Origin: Azolla caroliniana
Lineage: Eukaryota > Polypodiophyta
Assembly: GCA_043228905.1 (NCBI GenBank)
Contig: JBHGNT010000007.1
Location: 8,184,001-8,248,000 of the forward strand
Direction: 5' to 3'
Length of the DNA: 64,000 nt
Position numbers and translations under genes: made by a program. This document shows, in pieces, positions 33,294 to 46,000 of this stretch (positions are counted from its first letter, which is position 1; each line of letters starts with the position of its first letter). Under the pieces are notes generated by a model. That model did no database searches, was not told the origin of the DNA, and was given only the letters and a program-made list of their open reading frames with translations.

Positions 33294-34591
33294 GGGATAA
33301 CCCAGTATTACATCGGTGGTACAAAGATTCATTACATGGAAGTCTACTTCCTCTATATAAGTATCAATAGAAATTCCTAATGAATGAATCGCCCCGTTGA
33401 TGTATTGTACTCTTCCATCAGCCAAGTGCATCGTGTAGGTGTGATCACTTACGGTGGGTTGGATTCCCCATATCTGAACCAAACGATCATTCACAAAATT
33501 GTGTGAGCTTCCCGAATCAAATAAAAATTGTACGGGAGATCCATTGATATACCCGTTTGCACGTAGTAAATCATTGGGACCCAATACATAGTGAGGGAAA
33601 GAACATGACAATTACTTAAATGATGTGTATAGACCTGAAGGACATTAGGAATTTGACCTTTATGGTCTGCAGCTTTAGCTTTGTTGTCGTGCTCTTTCCG
33701 TTGGAGCTTTCGACATTGATCTTTTGTATGACCCTTCTTTTTGCAGAATACGCAAAAAGGATGTTGTCGCTTACAATCGCAATCCAGGAATTCGTTGGGT
33801 GTCTTGCGTTTCCCAACAAATTGTGATTGCTTAGTCCCGGACGCTTCGTTGGGTTTGTTGTAGTTCTTCTTCGAAGTGCGTTGATAGCGAAGAACTATTT
33901 CAACGGCCTCTTCGAAGGATTTTGGATCCTTATCGTGCACTATCTAGTGATAGTCCGAATTGGGGATGCCATTGACAAAACAAGTTATCAACCAATTGTC
34001 CCCTTCTAGACCTGATTTTTGGATTTGGGTTCTATCATGGTGAACATATTCTTCTAGCGAGGAAAATTTCTTGCTAGAGAGGTTCATTAAAGCTTGTGTT
34101 GCCTCGGTTCGAGAGGGAGGTTGCAGAAATTGGCCCTTAAAAACCGTGACAAAATCTATCCAGGTATCGGGCAATTTCCCCATAATACGGAGCCCACGCC
34201 ACCAGGCGGCGGCCTTACCCCCGAGTTCTCGGCCGACATATGCAATCTTCGTACTATCTGGCGTGGGATAGAGCTCAAAATGAGACTCCCATCGTCCCAG
34301 CCATGTGCAGCTTGCTTCTTCGGTTCTTTCCTTTTTGTCTCCGGTAAATGGTTTAACGACAAATGTTGGTTCACCTTGTCGCTCATCAGGTCTATTAGTC
34401 TCACGTTGTAGACTAATGACACGTGCCTCAAGAGCACTCTGAGATTGCCGAAGTTCGGTCATCTGTTGAGCGGTGAAACTAAGGTATTGGGTTATTTGTG
34501 CCAAATACATCTCAGTGGACATTTGTCCAAGAGGATTCCCTTGAGTTCCTTCCGCTTGAGCGGATGACATTGGGTCGTTAATTTGAGCCAT
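33294..34591 (-). pseudogene. Gypsy E gag and protease
   Basis: The gag frame starts at ATG 34591 (MAQINDPMSSAQAEGT), with a capsid region FTGDKKERTEEASCTWLGRWESHFELY and AAWWRGL. A stop lies near 33944. A second frame carries a CCHC knuckle CVFCKKKGHTKDQC near 33750. After a shift, the protease shows VQFLFDSGSSHNFVN (DSG active site, about 33500) and TTDVILGYPC (about 33300). There the 18.7-kb insertion interrupts it, and pol continues at 14559. At least two frameshifts or stops are present. Confidence 0.85.
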
Positions 34592-36273
34592 TAAAGATTA
34601 TTTCTGGAAAAGAAATAGGATAAGGTCAGAGAGATAGTCATAACATCATGTCGTGATGTAAACATATCATGGGCAAACATTAATCGATATCATAATCTCA
34701 CGTCAATACCCCTCTAGACGTATGAGATGAGGTTCAAGATCAGGTTACTATGGTAACACAAAGGTGTTTTAAAAACCATGCGGGTGACAAATAAATGTCT
34801 TTCCTTGATCTCTATATCGATTTTTTCATGGTGGCTCCCCGAGGCTCAACCATGTATGTTCGCATCATGAATAGTTTATACACGAAAAAAATGTTAACAA
34901 TAAACTATGTTTTGGTGCCCACATATGTGGTTTCGGCTCTTTAAGTCCTATTACGAGGACCCCGAGGTGCACTTAGACCTTAAGTCTAAACATGTGTTAT
35001 AGTAATATGTATCAAGGATGTTGCATGGTCTTGGTCATATTTGAACTCGAGACCTCAAGAACAAATACATTAAACACTTGAGCCAACCAAGTAAGTTGCT
35101 CTTCTTGAATGCTTAATGTTTGATGCGTATAAGAGATATGCGAGACAATTGATCATATATGTTTTTTTTAAAAGAACATATATGTCAAGGGTCCTTATTT
35201 CGCCCTCATTTACCAAAACTATGTTGGTACGTTACCTAACCTCAAGTCTCATAATTACGATGGCATACGCCAAAGTGCAACCTAATGGTCAAGCCAAATG
35301 AGCCCTCGTTTCGTAGTAGGCTCACGTGGGCCATCACATGGTCACGTCATTACGAATGCCTCTCATAAGAACGAGCTCATGGTGGCATCGTATCCATGTA
35401 ACGAGGGAGGGATGTTGGATACGTGCGTCATTGGAGCGACCTCACTTGAAGTGGGTCAAGCCCTACGTACTCAACATCATTATGGCTATTGGCATTTCTT
35501 TACGTAACGAAATCGAGGTCATCAATGGGGTTATCAACAATAAAAAATTGTTGAAAAAGGGATGGTGACAATGCCATTCTCACAAAAATGTGAGGACGGC
35601 CACCAACATCCTTTTCCCGACAAGGACAACTTTCGATATAATCACGTAATAACGAATATACACATATGTTTACTTATCACATATATACGATCAAATACGT
35701 ATATATGTGACCACATATGCCTATATTAAACATATCGTTATATTAAATAGCCACAAATGATGTGATCGAGATACGTAATCGAGGTATATACCTCTACGCA
35801 CATGAAACATCCACAAATAAGAGATCATCGTAATACGCAATTGACCTCTTACGCATACGAGACCAACCGCATATCGTTTACAACAAATCAAGGTATTAAA
35901 CTCATACACAAACGTAACATATGTTCGTGAACGTAATACATAATTGAGGTATTAACCTCGTACGCATACGACACTCATCACATATTATTAATATGTCAAA
36001 CGAGGTATTGACCTCGTGCACATATGTAAACGTTTTAGATAATCAATTAAAGACCACTACAACATCATTGACTTAATGAAAAAAAAAGACATATAAACTA
36101 AACACATGATTAGATGGGAGAAGAGAGAATAGAAAAAAAAATTATGGAAAGAGTTACCGAAGTTCTTTGTTGATCGTTGTCTGGATCAAGGCCGACCGCA
36201 CATTGATCGATCAACATCAATCAAAAGACAAATGAAAAACAAAGAAACATTAGTACATAAATCTGATACCAAA
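34592..36273 (-). other. leader of Gypsy E with palindromic repeat units
   Basis: A non-coding 1.7-kb leader separates gag from the 5' LTR. Between about 35775 and 36035 there are roughly five diverged units of 50-80 bp. The best contain GAGGTATATACCTC (35781-35794, a perfect palindrome), GAGGTATTAACCTC (about 35945) and CGAGGTATTGACCTCG (about 36001), each followed by a TACGCATACG-like motif. No ORF of note. Confidence 0.6.
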
Positions 36274-36728
36274 TATTAGAGATCTAAGTACTAAAGTAAG
36301 CTTAAGATAAGGATAAACAAATGATAGATAGAAAGGAGAAAGAGAAAGAAGGGTGCCGATCCACCCGACCACCCCCGAGCGAAGGGATCGAGACGGACTC
36401 GAGCCTCGATCGGCGTCCCATACCACCGTCGTGGCGTCGAGTCGTACCTGGTGCTGGCGTGCTTGCTACAAGAGTTGACCCACCACAAGAGTAGAGTCTC
36501 GATGTAGTCAAAAGATGATCAAATGAGGGTAGCTAGGCCTCTTATTTATAGCGATACCCAAGGCCCCCAAGCAAGTTCACACTTGACCTAATGGGTTGTC
36601 TCAATCCCGAGGATTAAAAGTAATCCTCCCCTTCTTTACACTCTCGTTTAACCCTCACACTTATCCACATGTATAGAATACTACGGTAAATTCTCACCAC
36701 GGGATATTAAATGGTCATGCCCGTAACA
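36274..36728 (-). repeat. 5' LTR of Gypsy E
   Basis: 455 bp, outer flank TCGTG. On the minus strand it is followed after two bases by TGGTATCAGATTT, an initiator-Met-type primer site. Confidence 0.92.
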
Positions 36729-36831
36729 TCGTGGGACAAGAAGTTGTTGGGCAACAAAATCAATCACGGCGCAATGCTTGAGGAACCAATCACAACCTAA
36801 GGTGAGGGGGAAGAGTTGGTAGGCAAGACAT
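36729..36831 (-). pseudogene. Ty3/gypsy protease fragment (host of G and E), part 2
   Basis: The minus-strand translation LAYQLFPLTLGCDWFLKHCAVIDFVAQQLLVPR matches the LGxDWL...H.A.ID segment at the end of a Gypsy protease. It continues the frame of 38443-39526 once Copia G (36832-38442) is removed, and is cut at 36729 by element E. Confidence 0.8.
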
Positions 36832-38442
36832 TGTTGGGAATAAAGGGTCATCGTTCTTTTATTAGTGCACGAGTGTGAACGCACTCGTAGCTCACGTTTG
36901 ACTTGTATATACATAATATCTAAAAACCAAAAAAGAGGTACACTCTTTGTACCCAAGTCAACGTGCACCTCTCTCTCTCTCTCTCCCTTTGTCTCTCACT
37001 CAGACTCTCTCCCTCTCTGTTTTTGACCTAAACCTTAATCCTCGTGCTGCCTTCAAACTGGTATCAGAGCAGAGTTTAGGGTTTTCTACAGAGCAGGTCA
37101 CATTTTCTGCAGAGCAGGTTTGGTCCTCCATTTGGGCTAAGTGGACCACTGCTTGTACACCAAGCAGGCAATAGATGGCAACCTAATTATCTTGGTTTTG
37201 TATGTTGATGATATGTTGATTGTTGGCAAGGATATTCATGCCTTGGATTCATTGAAGCAAAGCCTTCATGGTAGCTTTGATATGAAGGATCTTGGTGATG
37301 CAAATCACATCCTTGGCATGCGAATACTCTAAAACCGGTCGAAAGGGGTACTCTTTCTATCTCAGCAGGAGTATATCTCTAAGGTTTTGCAGCATTTCAA
37401 TATGGAGGGGGGGGGGGAACAATTGGGGTTCCATTGCCTCCATATTTGAAACTCAGTGCAGAAGACAACCCTACATCTGATGATGAGAAGGCTGAAATGG
37501 CTAAGGTTCCATATGGTTCAACCGTTGGCAGTTTGATATATGCGATGGTTGCTACCCGCCCTGATATTGCCTTTGTAGTGGGAGTGGTTAGTAGGTACAT
37601 GGCAAATCCCGGCGAAAAGCATTAGGAAGCAGTGAAAGGTATTATGAGATACCTCAAAGGCACAAAGGACTTGGGCATTTGCTTTGGAAAGCAAAAGGCG
37701 TCTGTCGTTGGTTTTACGGATGCAGACTATGATGGTCATCCAGACTGCATGAAGTCTACTTCTGGGTACGTGTTTACTTTCACATGAGGAGTGGTCTCTT
37801 AGATCTCTAGACTACAAAAGTGTGTTGCATTGTCTACTACAAAGGCAGAGTATGTTGCTGCCACTGAGGATGCAAAGAGGATTTATGGCATTACAGAGTT
37901 ACCTATTCTTCATTGTGACAGCCAGAGTGCGCTATCATGCTAGCTCGAAATCCCGTCTTTCATGCAAAGACGAAGCACATAGAGGTGAAGTATCACTTCA
38001 TCAGAGATGTACTTGATAGCAAGAACATTGAGCTTGTCAAAGTACATACAAATAATAATCTTGCAGATCTTCTCACGAAGGGTCTTCCAACTAAGCGATT
38101 TGCTCATTGCCGATAGATGATGGGAGTTGGATAGATGTATGTAGTTCAACTTTGTACATACTTGGACTTAGCTGACTTCTTTTCTTTTTCCCTTCTCATG
38201 GCACATTGCCTTTAGGTGGGAGGTTGTTGGGAAGAAAGGGCCATCGTGCCTTTTATTAGTGCATGAGTGTGAACGCACTCGTAGCACACTTTGGACTTGT
38301 ATATACATAATATCTAAAAACCAAAAAAGAGGTACATTCTTTGTACCCAAGACAACATGCATCTCTCTCTCTCCCTTTGTCTCTCACTCAGACTCTCTCC
38401 CTCTCTGTTTTGACCTAAACCCTAATCCTCGCGCTGCCTTCA
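36832..38442 (+). mobile_element. Ty1/copia element G, internally deleted
   Basis: LTRs at 36832-37055 (224 bp) and 38225-38442 (218 bp) start TGTTGGGA and end CTTCA. They are flanked by the perfect duplication GACAT (36827-36831 and 38443-38447). The primer site TGGTATCAGAGC is at 37059. The internal part is only 1.17 kb. After ~80 bp of leader it jumps straight to the RT palm (VLYVDDMLIVGKDIHALDS, about 37197), then RT thumb, RNase H (GFTDADYDGHPD) and the end. Gag, protease, integrase and most of RT are missing, so it is non-autonomous. Stops such as TAG at 37332 and 37624 show it is not coding. It sits in a minus-strand Gypsy protease. Confidence 0.94.
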
Positions 38443-39526
38443 GACATAAAAGTGGTGTGAGAAAGTGAGATTGTCTAAGGTGACGATGCATCGGGCTTGC
38501 GTGTAAAAGGACTTGGATGGAGGGAGCGGTGGATGTGGGGAGGCCTAACTAGTGAACTAAGGCGGCGCTAATGGAAGAGATACTACTACCAGAGTCTAAC
38601 AAGATGGCGTGGGTGGAGTGATTGATGGCTGCGAGAACGGTGCATACCCGCGAAGTGCAAGAGGCAAACACTTGGACATGGGGGCTGGCTCTTCCATCAG
38701 CACCCCAGAGGTTAGTTTCCTGGAAGCTCAACCAAGGATGTTGCGTTAGCCATGGTGATCTGGGCTTGTTGCTTGTGAGATTGTTGTTGCATTAGCACCC
38801 CAGAGGTCAGTTTCCTGGAAGCTCAACCAAGGATGTTGCGTTAGCCATGGTGATCTGGGCTTGTTGCTTGTGAGACTGTTGTTGGGCATGGTAGGATTGA
38901 TGTGAACGAGGAGTTGATTTAAACTTGCTTGCTTGTTGTACGTACCAGGTGGTGGCGACATTTTCGAGTAGGGTGCGAATTCCCAAAGCTTTGCGCACAT
39001 CAAACCATTGGTGGTAACTAGAGATCATCTCAAAGTGGTCCAACCAAGCTAAGACATCCTCAGAGGGCAAGCCAGAGAAGGACTTCGGGTGGACCTTGGA
39101 ATCTGGCCGATCTTGAGACTATTTGTTGTTAGCGGAGAGGAAGGAGAGCATAACTTGATTTGCGTGGCTGATTTAAAGCATGGCGTTGGAGAGGACTTGT
39201 AGGAGCTGCTCCATTTGGAAGGGGGGTGGTTGCTCAGAGGGCAAGCCAGAGAAGGACTTCGGGTGGACCTTGGAATCTGGCCGATCTTGAGACTGTTTGT
39301 TGTTAGCGGAGAGGAAGGAGAGCATAACTTGATTCGCGTGGCTGATTTGAAGCATGGCGTTGGAGAGGACTTGTAGGAGCTGCTCCATTTGGAAGGGGGG
39401 TGGTTGCTCATGAGGCTGCGAGAACTCAGGCTGCATCAGGGTATTAGTGTCGGAGGCAACGAGAGAGAGTTGGGACGCCATGAATGAAGTGGTAGCGGCT
39501 AAAATTTTACCCCACATCTCCACCAA
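38443..39526 (-). pseudogene. Ty3/gypsy gag-protease fragment with internal tandem duplications
   Basis: From ATG 39526 (MVEMWGKILAATTSFMASQ) the frame gives a gag: FSGLPSEDVLAWLDHFEMISSYHQWFDVRKALGIRTLL, with ATTWY. After shifts comes a protease start (HAILLDSGSSISSISAALV, about 38590). A 174-bp block (39061-39234) is repeated head-to-tail at 39235-39408, adding 58 residues in frame. A 95-bp block (38701-38795) is repeated at 38796-38890 and breaks the frame. No zinc knuckle is recognisable. The gene continues at 36729-36831 beyond Copia G. Confidence 0.8.
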
Positions 39527-40024
39527 TATGTGAAATGCACATAAAGAGACTCCAAACCAGTGTCTTACTTCTTGCTCAATTTATAGTCGATACAAAGGTA
39601 CCCATTTGGGTTGGCGTATCTTAGCTACATGCATCCTAAAAAGGGTGTGCTAAGAGGGGGGCGGGCACAAAGGAACACATGCACACCACAACATGAAGGC
39701 ATGCGTGCTAAAAAGGGTGTGCTAAAAGGGGCCACAAAGGAACACATTGCACACGACCAGAATATGTAGATACAACACGACCAGAATATGTAGATACAAT
39801 ACATAGATAGAAAGGTTCTATATCATGGAGTAAGTTAGTGAAGTCATGGTGGTGTTATTTTTCTTTCTTGATGAAAGCCATTACATATTTACGAGAGAGA
39901 GAGACTTTGTTTTCTCTACATTTCTAAATATACATACATATACATATGTATAGACAGAGAGGGGGAGAGAGAGACAGAGACAGAGACTTGTATTCTTCCT
40001 CTCCGGTTCAGAGCAGAGAAGGAC
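39527..40024. other. intergenic stretch upstream of XRCC1
   Basis: No gene is seen. A 24-bp unit ACACGACCAGAATATGTAGA... is tandemly doubled at 39751-39798, and a GTGCTAAAAAGGGTGTGC motif occurs twice (near 39640 and 39710). Positions 39890-40000 are GA/CT-rich with an ATACATATACATATG stretch near 39930, plausibly the XRCC1 promoter and 5' untranslated region. No convincing TATA box was identified. Confidence 0.5.
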
Positions 40025-43000
40025 ATGCAATCGGAGTGGAGGGTGCACTCTTGCTCTTCAGAAACCGATGTCCATGAAGCCCTGAACGTGCTGAAGGAAG
40101 AATTGTACAAGATATGGCAAACATCAGATCCCCCAGAAGAAGCGGGAGCTGAAGGAGAAGCTTGGATCATCCTCGAACCTCATCCTCCCACCGCCTTCTC
40201 TCAAATTGAAATAGTTAATGCTGGATCAGCCCTCGTTGAGGTCTATGGCCTACGCGAGCCCGAACTGGAGACCAATAGTGGAGATCGTCCCCATGATGAC
40301 AATGAGATGGATTTCGAGATGTTACTATCAGCCCAACAACTCATGAGTGTTAAAGATGTTGTGAATAAGGCAAATCGCAACCGTTTGTTTGGTTTTTCTA
40401 CTAGTGATAAGCTTTCTCCACTTGCCGCACAACACAGGTTTGGATTTTTTATTTTGTTATTTACTCATTATTATTTTGTTCTATGTATATTTGTACATTT
40501 ATCATAGTACTATCTTGTGAAATCCTATTTGCTCCATGTAAATTGTGTGTATTTTAGAAGAGAATAATAATTAGGTTAAGACACTATGATATAGGTTACT
40601 TTGTTTCGTTTTCTCTTTCAATTCTTTGTTTTCATGGAAATGCATGTGTTGTAGAAGAGAACAATTATGAGGAGATTAATCTGGTTTGAAAATGTTGTGA
40701 CTTAATAGCATTAATTATGTCAGGAGTTGTTGCAAGTTAACATCATCAATTTGGTTAGGAATTGCTATGAGTTAAAAACATGAACTAGATTCTGAGTTAA
40801 CAAGATTTATAAGCCTAGTTAGTATATTGAATTAAGAACATCGATTAGCTTAGGAAATATTGAGGGAAATAATGTATGATCATCTGACTTAGGAAACATT
40901 GCAGCTAAAAGCTATTGATCAGTTTAGTGATGTTTTTTGGAAGAACACTTCAATTAACTTAGGGAATATTATGATTTAAACTAGCTCTGGGAAATATTGT
41001 GAGTTAAGAACATCAGCTTGCTTAGGAAGTTAAGGTAGCAACCTCAAACCACTAGGGGCTCGTTGGGAAAAAAAATATGAATTAAATTTGGACTTATTTT
41101 AGGAAAACCATCGTTTAACCTAGGAAATAAATGTAAGTGCATGTCCAAATTTCGAAAAAAATAATTTTACTAGTTATAGAGCTTCAGTTAAACTTGTTAA
41201 AATCAGTTCATTGCCAAACATGTCAATATTTGAAGGTCTATACGCTAAAAAAATTATCTATAGGTCCGACCTTGAAAGGTGTTTCCTGAATATTGCTAGT
41301 GTATATTATGCCAAACAACTAATGAAATCATATAAACTAATCAGACTAAAAATATAGCATGCTAACTTAAATTGTACACTTTTGGGTCCGAATTGTGGAT
41401 TGCTTGTTTAGTAATTAATTAATTATGCTAAAAGGGTTGGTCAGGCTAGATTCTACCTGAATTTGTTGTTTTATCCAATTCATTCACTGATGCCTAGGAA
41501 TCCACCTTTAATGCCTTGATTTTGTGTTGCATTTATTCATTTTTTGGATGTTCACATGGCATGAATCTGATCATTTAAACATATCTTAGCATATATTGCT
41601 GGTATCTTCTGCCTTTCCATTTTGCGTACTTTTTTTACATATTGCAAACGTAGCCTATAGAGATGAATAGCATCTGACAAAGTGGTTATGACTCATGACA
41701 TCTGTTGATTCCCTTCTAAACATTACCATGACTTTTTAGGTGGGTTAATAAATGCGAGAATGTCTCGTTCTCGTTTGTCTATTTTATATGTGCTCTTCTT
41801 TAAGTTTATATTGGTTTTGATGTGCATCTATGTATTCGAGGTTTGTATCTAGCAGTGCATTCACTTTTTTCTGATGGTTTTCTATTCATCAGAAAATCAT
41901 GGGGATTTAAACATTCCTGTTAGAAATGGAAACCTAACATTTGTGTTATTGCGAACTCTCTTACATTAGAATCCTCAAAAGTTTCTTTCATGTACTTTTC
42001 ATATCTCATAAAAGAATATACTTACAAATTAGCGTGTTAATGTAGGACTGCATTGCATGCAACACTAACTTTGTAAAACCCACAAAAGCACCTTTTTGAG
42101 TAATACAACTTGTAGCCTCTTCTTCATATATTCACATTGTATAATCTCTCTTTGTCTCTCTTATACACAGTATTCACACCCTTAGGAACTGTCATAATAT
42201 TTAACATGGTATCAGAGAGATGTTCGACCTTATAGAGTGTGTGGGCTCAAGTACTTCAAGGGTTAGAGCGAGTTGGTTCAAGATGAACGAAGCAAGAGGA
42301 TGTGGAAGAAGTTGTGAGTATAATGTGTTTTAAGTCTGTGGAAGAATCAGCTGAGAGGAAGCAAAAAGTGCATACCTCAAGTGTAGAAGCAAGAGAAGAG
42401 AAGAGCAAGAAGTGAATAAGAGAGCTGCCAAAATGAGTGGAAGAGTGAATTAAAATAGTCATGAAGAAACTCGATAAAAACAACTTCTCAATATGAAAAT
42501 AACCAATTTCCTAATGAGAAAGGGTTATGGGGAGTACTTTTCGGATGATTAAGAGAATCCATCCACCCTAGAAACGTATCTGACAGGTTGCCGTGAAAAA
42601 GATCACAAGGAATGGTTGTAAGAGTCAAAGACAACACTATATTGGCTATCAATGAATATTTCCGATTCAATGATCAGGCACATACAAAATGAAAGGACGC
42701 CTAAGGATGTTTAAGATAATCTTAATCTTATGAAGATTTTTCTCTACCAACACAAAAGTAAGAAGATTTCGACCCACGAATGAGTTCGACATGATTGAGA
42801 AGGGAAAAATAGAAGTTGATGATAAAGATAATGTGGAGCTATGTCTGTGAGGATTAGGATTGCAGTACAAGAGTTTCCAGACCTTTATCCTGACAAGGGA
42901 GACGGTCCCAACATTCAACAATCTAGTTTCAATGCTCGTAATAGAAGAGTCGAAACTGATGGAGGATATCCGGCACTCAAATTCAGAGGCTGTGGCAGGA

Positions 43001-46000
43001 ACCATGGTGGATGACTATATAACGGCAGGGGGGGCGAAATAGAACGACAAAGTGAGCGGAATTTGGTTGCATCAGTGAGCAGGTGTGAAGACAGTGGAGC
43101 GCGAGTAATGAAGCATGTACTGAGCATGATGGGACAAAGTGGAGTAGATGCAAGTCAAATACAGAAAGTTGCCTCAGGATCATTGAATCACATGATGAGC
43201 CATAGGGAATGGTTCGAGAAAATTCAGAAGCTAGAGGACCTGGCTACATAGAGACGAGAGATATTACGACATATTGAATCAAACATATTGGAAAGATCTC
43301 AATATTCGTCAAGGGAGAAATGAAGCATATGGAAAATGTTCTATATGTGTGGAATATTGCAAAGAATTTGGTCTCTATTGGCCAAAGAATAGAGCAAGGA
43401 ATGTAGGTGAGCTCTAACAGAAGTGGAAAATGAAAGCAGCTGGATACAAGAGAGAAGGGAGTTCATCCTTGACGTGAATATGCAGTGGATGCTGAATGCT
43501 ATGTTCACTTTGAATTCTACTATACCAGACATTGACTTGTGGCACAAGCAAATTGGCACATCAGCATAGCTATCGGAGCCACAAGACTAAAGGAGAAAGA
43601 AGTGAGCCAAGTATCAAACTTCAATCACTCTGAAGTTTGAATGGATGTGCAAGGCATGTCAGCCAGGAAAACAAGTAAATGTGAGTACAAGTGTACTTAA
43701 CCTGGTCTACTTTGATGTATGCAAATTCCTCAGCCACCCTTCTATCGACAGATTAAAGTACTATATGATCTTCACGGATGACAAATCCAACTGGACTTGG
43801 ATTTACTTCATGAAGCATAGGAATGAAGGATTTGAGCAATTCACAACATTCAAGTGCTTGGTAGAGAAAGAACCTGACAAATAGATTTGTTGCTTGAGGT
43901 CAGATAGATGAGAAGAGTACTTCTCGGATCAATTCACAAGCTTCCTGAGCGATCAAAGAATCTGATGGCAGTATACTTGTTGGTGTACACTGAAGCTGCA
44001 TGTGAGCTCATGCATGTATATAGGTAGCAGAATGGGATGAAGAGGCCAAATGCATGTGGATTTAACGAGAGCTCTTAAAGACACGAGTCTTATTCATCGC
44101 ATTTTGTTGTCTCTCTCCTAAAGTATCAAGGTATCCGGAATCAAATAAATTCAGTCAATGAACCGATAAATACAAAGAAACTGAATCATCCAACTGTGTC
44201 CTACCATGCCCTGCCATTATTGCTCAAACCATGCATAAGTTGAAGGATAAGTTCAACCCTTTGTGGTGTCCACAGAGGGTGAGGTTGGTCGACATCCAAG
44301 TCATGTTAGTTTGGTTTAATAAAACCATCCTAGATGCAAAGTATTTGTCTTGCGAATGTGAGTGGTTGGGTTTCAGCTTCCGTCCACCCTCTCAAGACCC
44401 AATGATTCAAATGACTCCTGATTCTCTATGACTACAGCTTAGGGCATACATGAACTATCCCCCGGATGCATTCATCTTTGATTCTCATTCTGTCTTTCCT
44501 GGTGGCATGCTGCATATGGTCTCCACTATCCAGATTTTGGTGTTCTATTACCGAGTTGGTTGGGTTCAGCGAGATTGAGTTTTTATCAAACTAAAACTAG
44601 TAGGATCTTTACAACCATATGCGATGGTTGTTCCACTTTCGGCATTTTTGGGTTGTTGGCATGATTGGACTATCTGGAATGTGCTTGTCGTTGATTCCCA
44701 TTCTGGAGTGCATAGTCATATTGGTCGTTTCAGAGGTCTCCTTTACTGGCAATGCAGCTCCATAGCTCATGTGGGTTTTATTACCAAGGATGACTTCACT
44801 TCATGACACACAGCCTGCTTTTTGGTTTATTTGTTAGACTTGTAATTGTTTTATGGCCTTTGTACAATTACCTGTTATGGAAAAAAAGAGAGACACTGAA
44901 ATTGTGAAATTCAGGTGGAGGCGTGTTCGTGTGTCTTGTCATCAACCTTTTGGCTCTCGAGAACACAAGGCACATATTGGTCTTTCAAGGGTCAGCTTCA
45001 AGTGTTGCCAAACATCAGCGGAAATCTCAGCTGAGGCAGCAGAAGCTGATCTGCAAAAGGGGCTTAAGAATAACTTGAAGAAAATGTTTCCAGAGAGTAT
45101 GTCTTGTGATGGAGATATAGTTTCAAAAGTAACAGACCCATCAAAACTTGTGCCTACTCCCAAGGCTGTGAAACTGGTTGTTGGGTCAAGTGAAAATAGT
45201 GGAAGTAAACGTAGAATGCCCAATTGGGAATCTCCAAAAGAGAAACTGAAGACAAACAACCGAGACAAAGAAGTGGAATCTGGGGAATATAACGATAAAG
45301 CTAACATTGGAGATGAAGAAGAGAACTACAAAGTAAAACACTCTGAAAAAAGCACTACAGCTAACAAGCGATTTAAAGGAGAGGAGTTGGTTACTGAAAC
45401 CAGAAGGATTTCTGGACATGTGAAGTCAGATAACCATAAATGTGATGCTGTCTCTGTTAGTGCTGAAATGAAAGGATCACCCACACAAAGAAAAGAAATT
45501 CCACAACCATCTAAACATAGTAAAAGCTATCAGCAACACCAATCTCCAAAAGATAGAGAGATTGATGAAGAGTTCTCAAAGACACAGTCAACCAGGAAAC
45601 AGAAAGGGAAAAGGCTTTTGGAAAACACTGGGAAAGACTTGAAAGATGATGCGGGAGAGAAAGTAGTGGCAGAAGCTATACAAAGAAAACCACCATTTCA
45701 TAAGTTTCTGGTATGTACTATGAGTAGGTCACCCTTTAATAAGGTTTTGCCTTTAGTAAGAATCAAGTTATTATTATTAGTTTGCTTTCTTAGAAAAAAA
45801 ACGGAAGTTCTTTTGTTTCTTAAACAGACCTTTAGTAAGAATATGTTTTGTTTTGCTTTCTTATACTTTTGCTTCACATGGCGGCAGAATGGTGTTGTCT
45901 TTGCTTTATCTGGCCTAGTCAATCCAGAACGTGCAAATATTCGTGAAACTGCACTTCAGATGGGTGCTCAATATCGTCCTGATTGGACCTCTGACTGTAC

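Larger units (their letters stand above)
10981..36728 (-). mobile_element. Ty3/gypsy element E (chromodomain type), host of a nested insertion
   Basis: Two 455-bp LTRs (10981-11435 and 36274-36728) are flanked by a perfect 5-bp target duplication TCGTG (10976-10980 and 36729-36733). On the minus strand the order is 5' LTR, primer site TGGTATCAGATTT, a 1.7-kb leader, gag, protease, then an 18.7-kb foreign insertion (14570-33283), RT, RNase H, integrase with chromodomain, a polypurine tract (revcomp of 11436-11452) and 3' LTR. Without the insertion it is about 7.0 kb. The LTRs start TGTTAC but end TAATA rather than CA. Confidence 0.93.

Noticed and set aside
35776-36035. CRISPR-like spaced repeats in the leader of Gypsy E
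   Set aside because: The units are diverged, spacers are not unique equal-length sequences, and the context is a plant retrotransposon leader.
44231-44431. A 66-residue frame in XRCC1 intron 1
   Set aside because: No recognisable domain, and it lies in decayed intronic DNA next to the Copia fossil.
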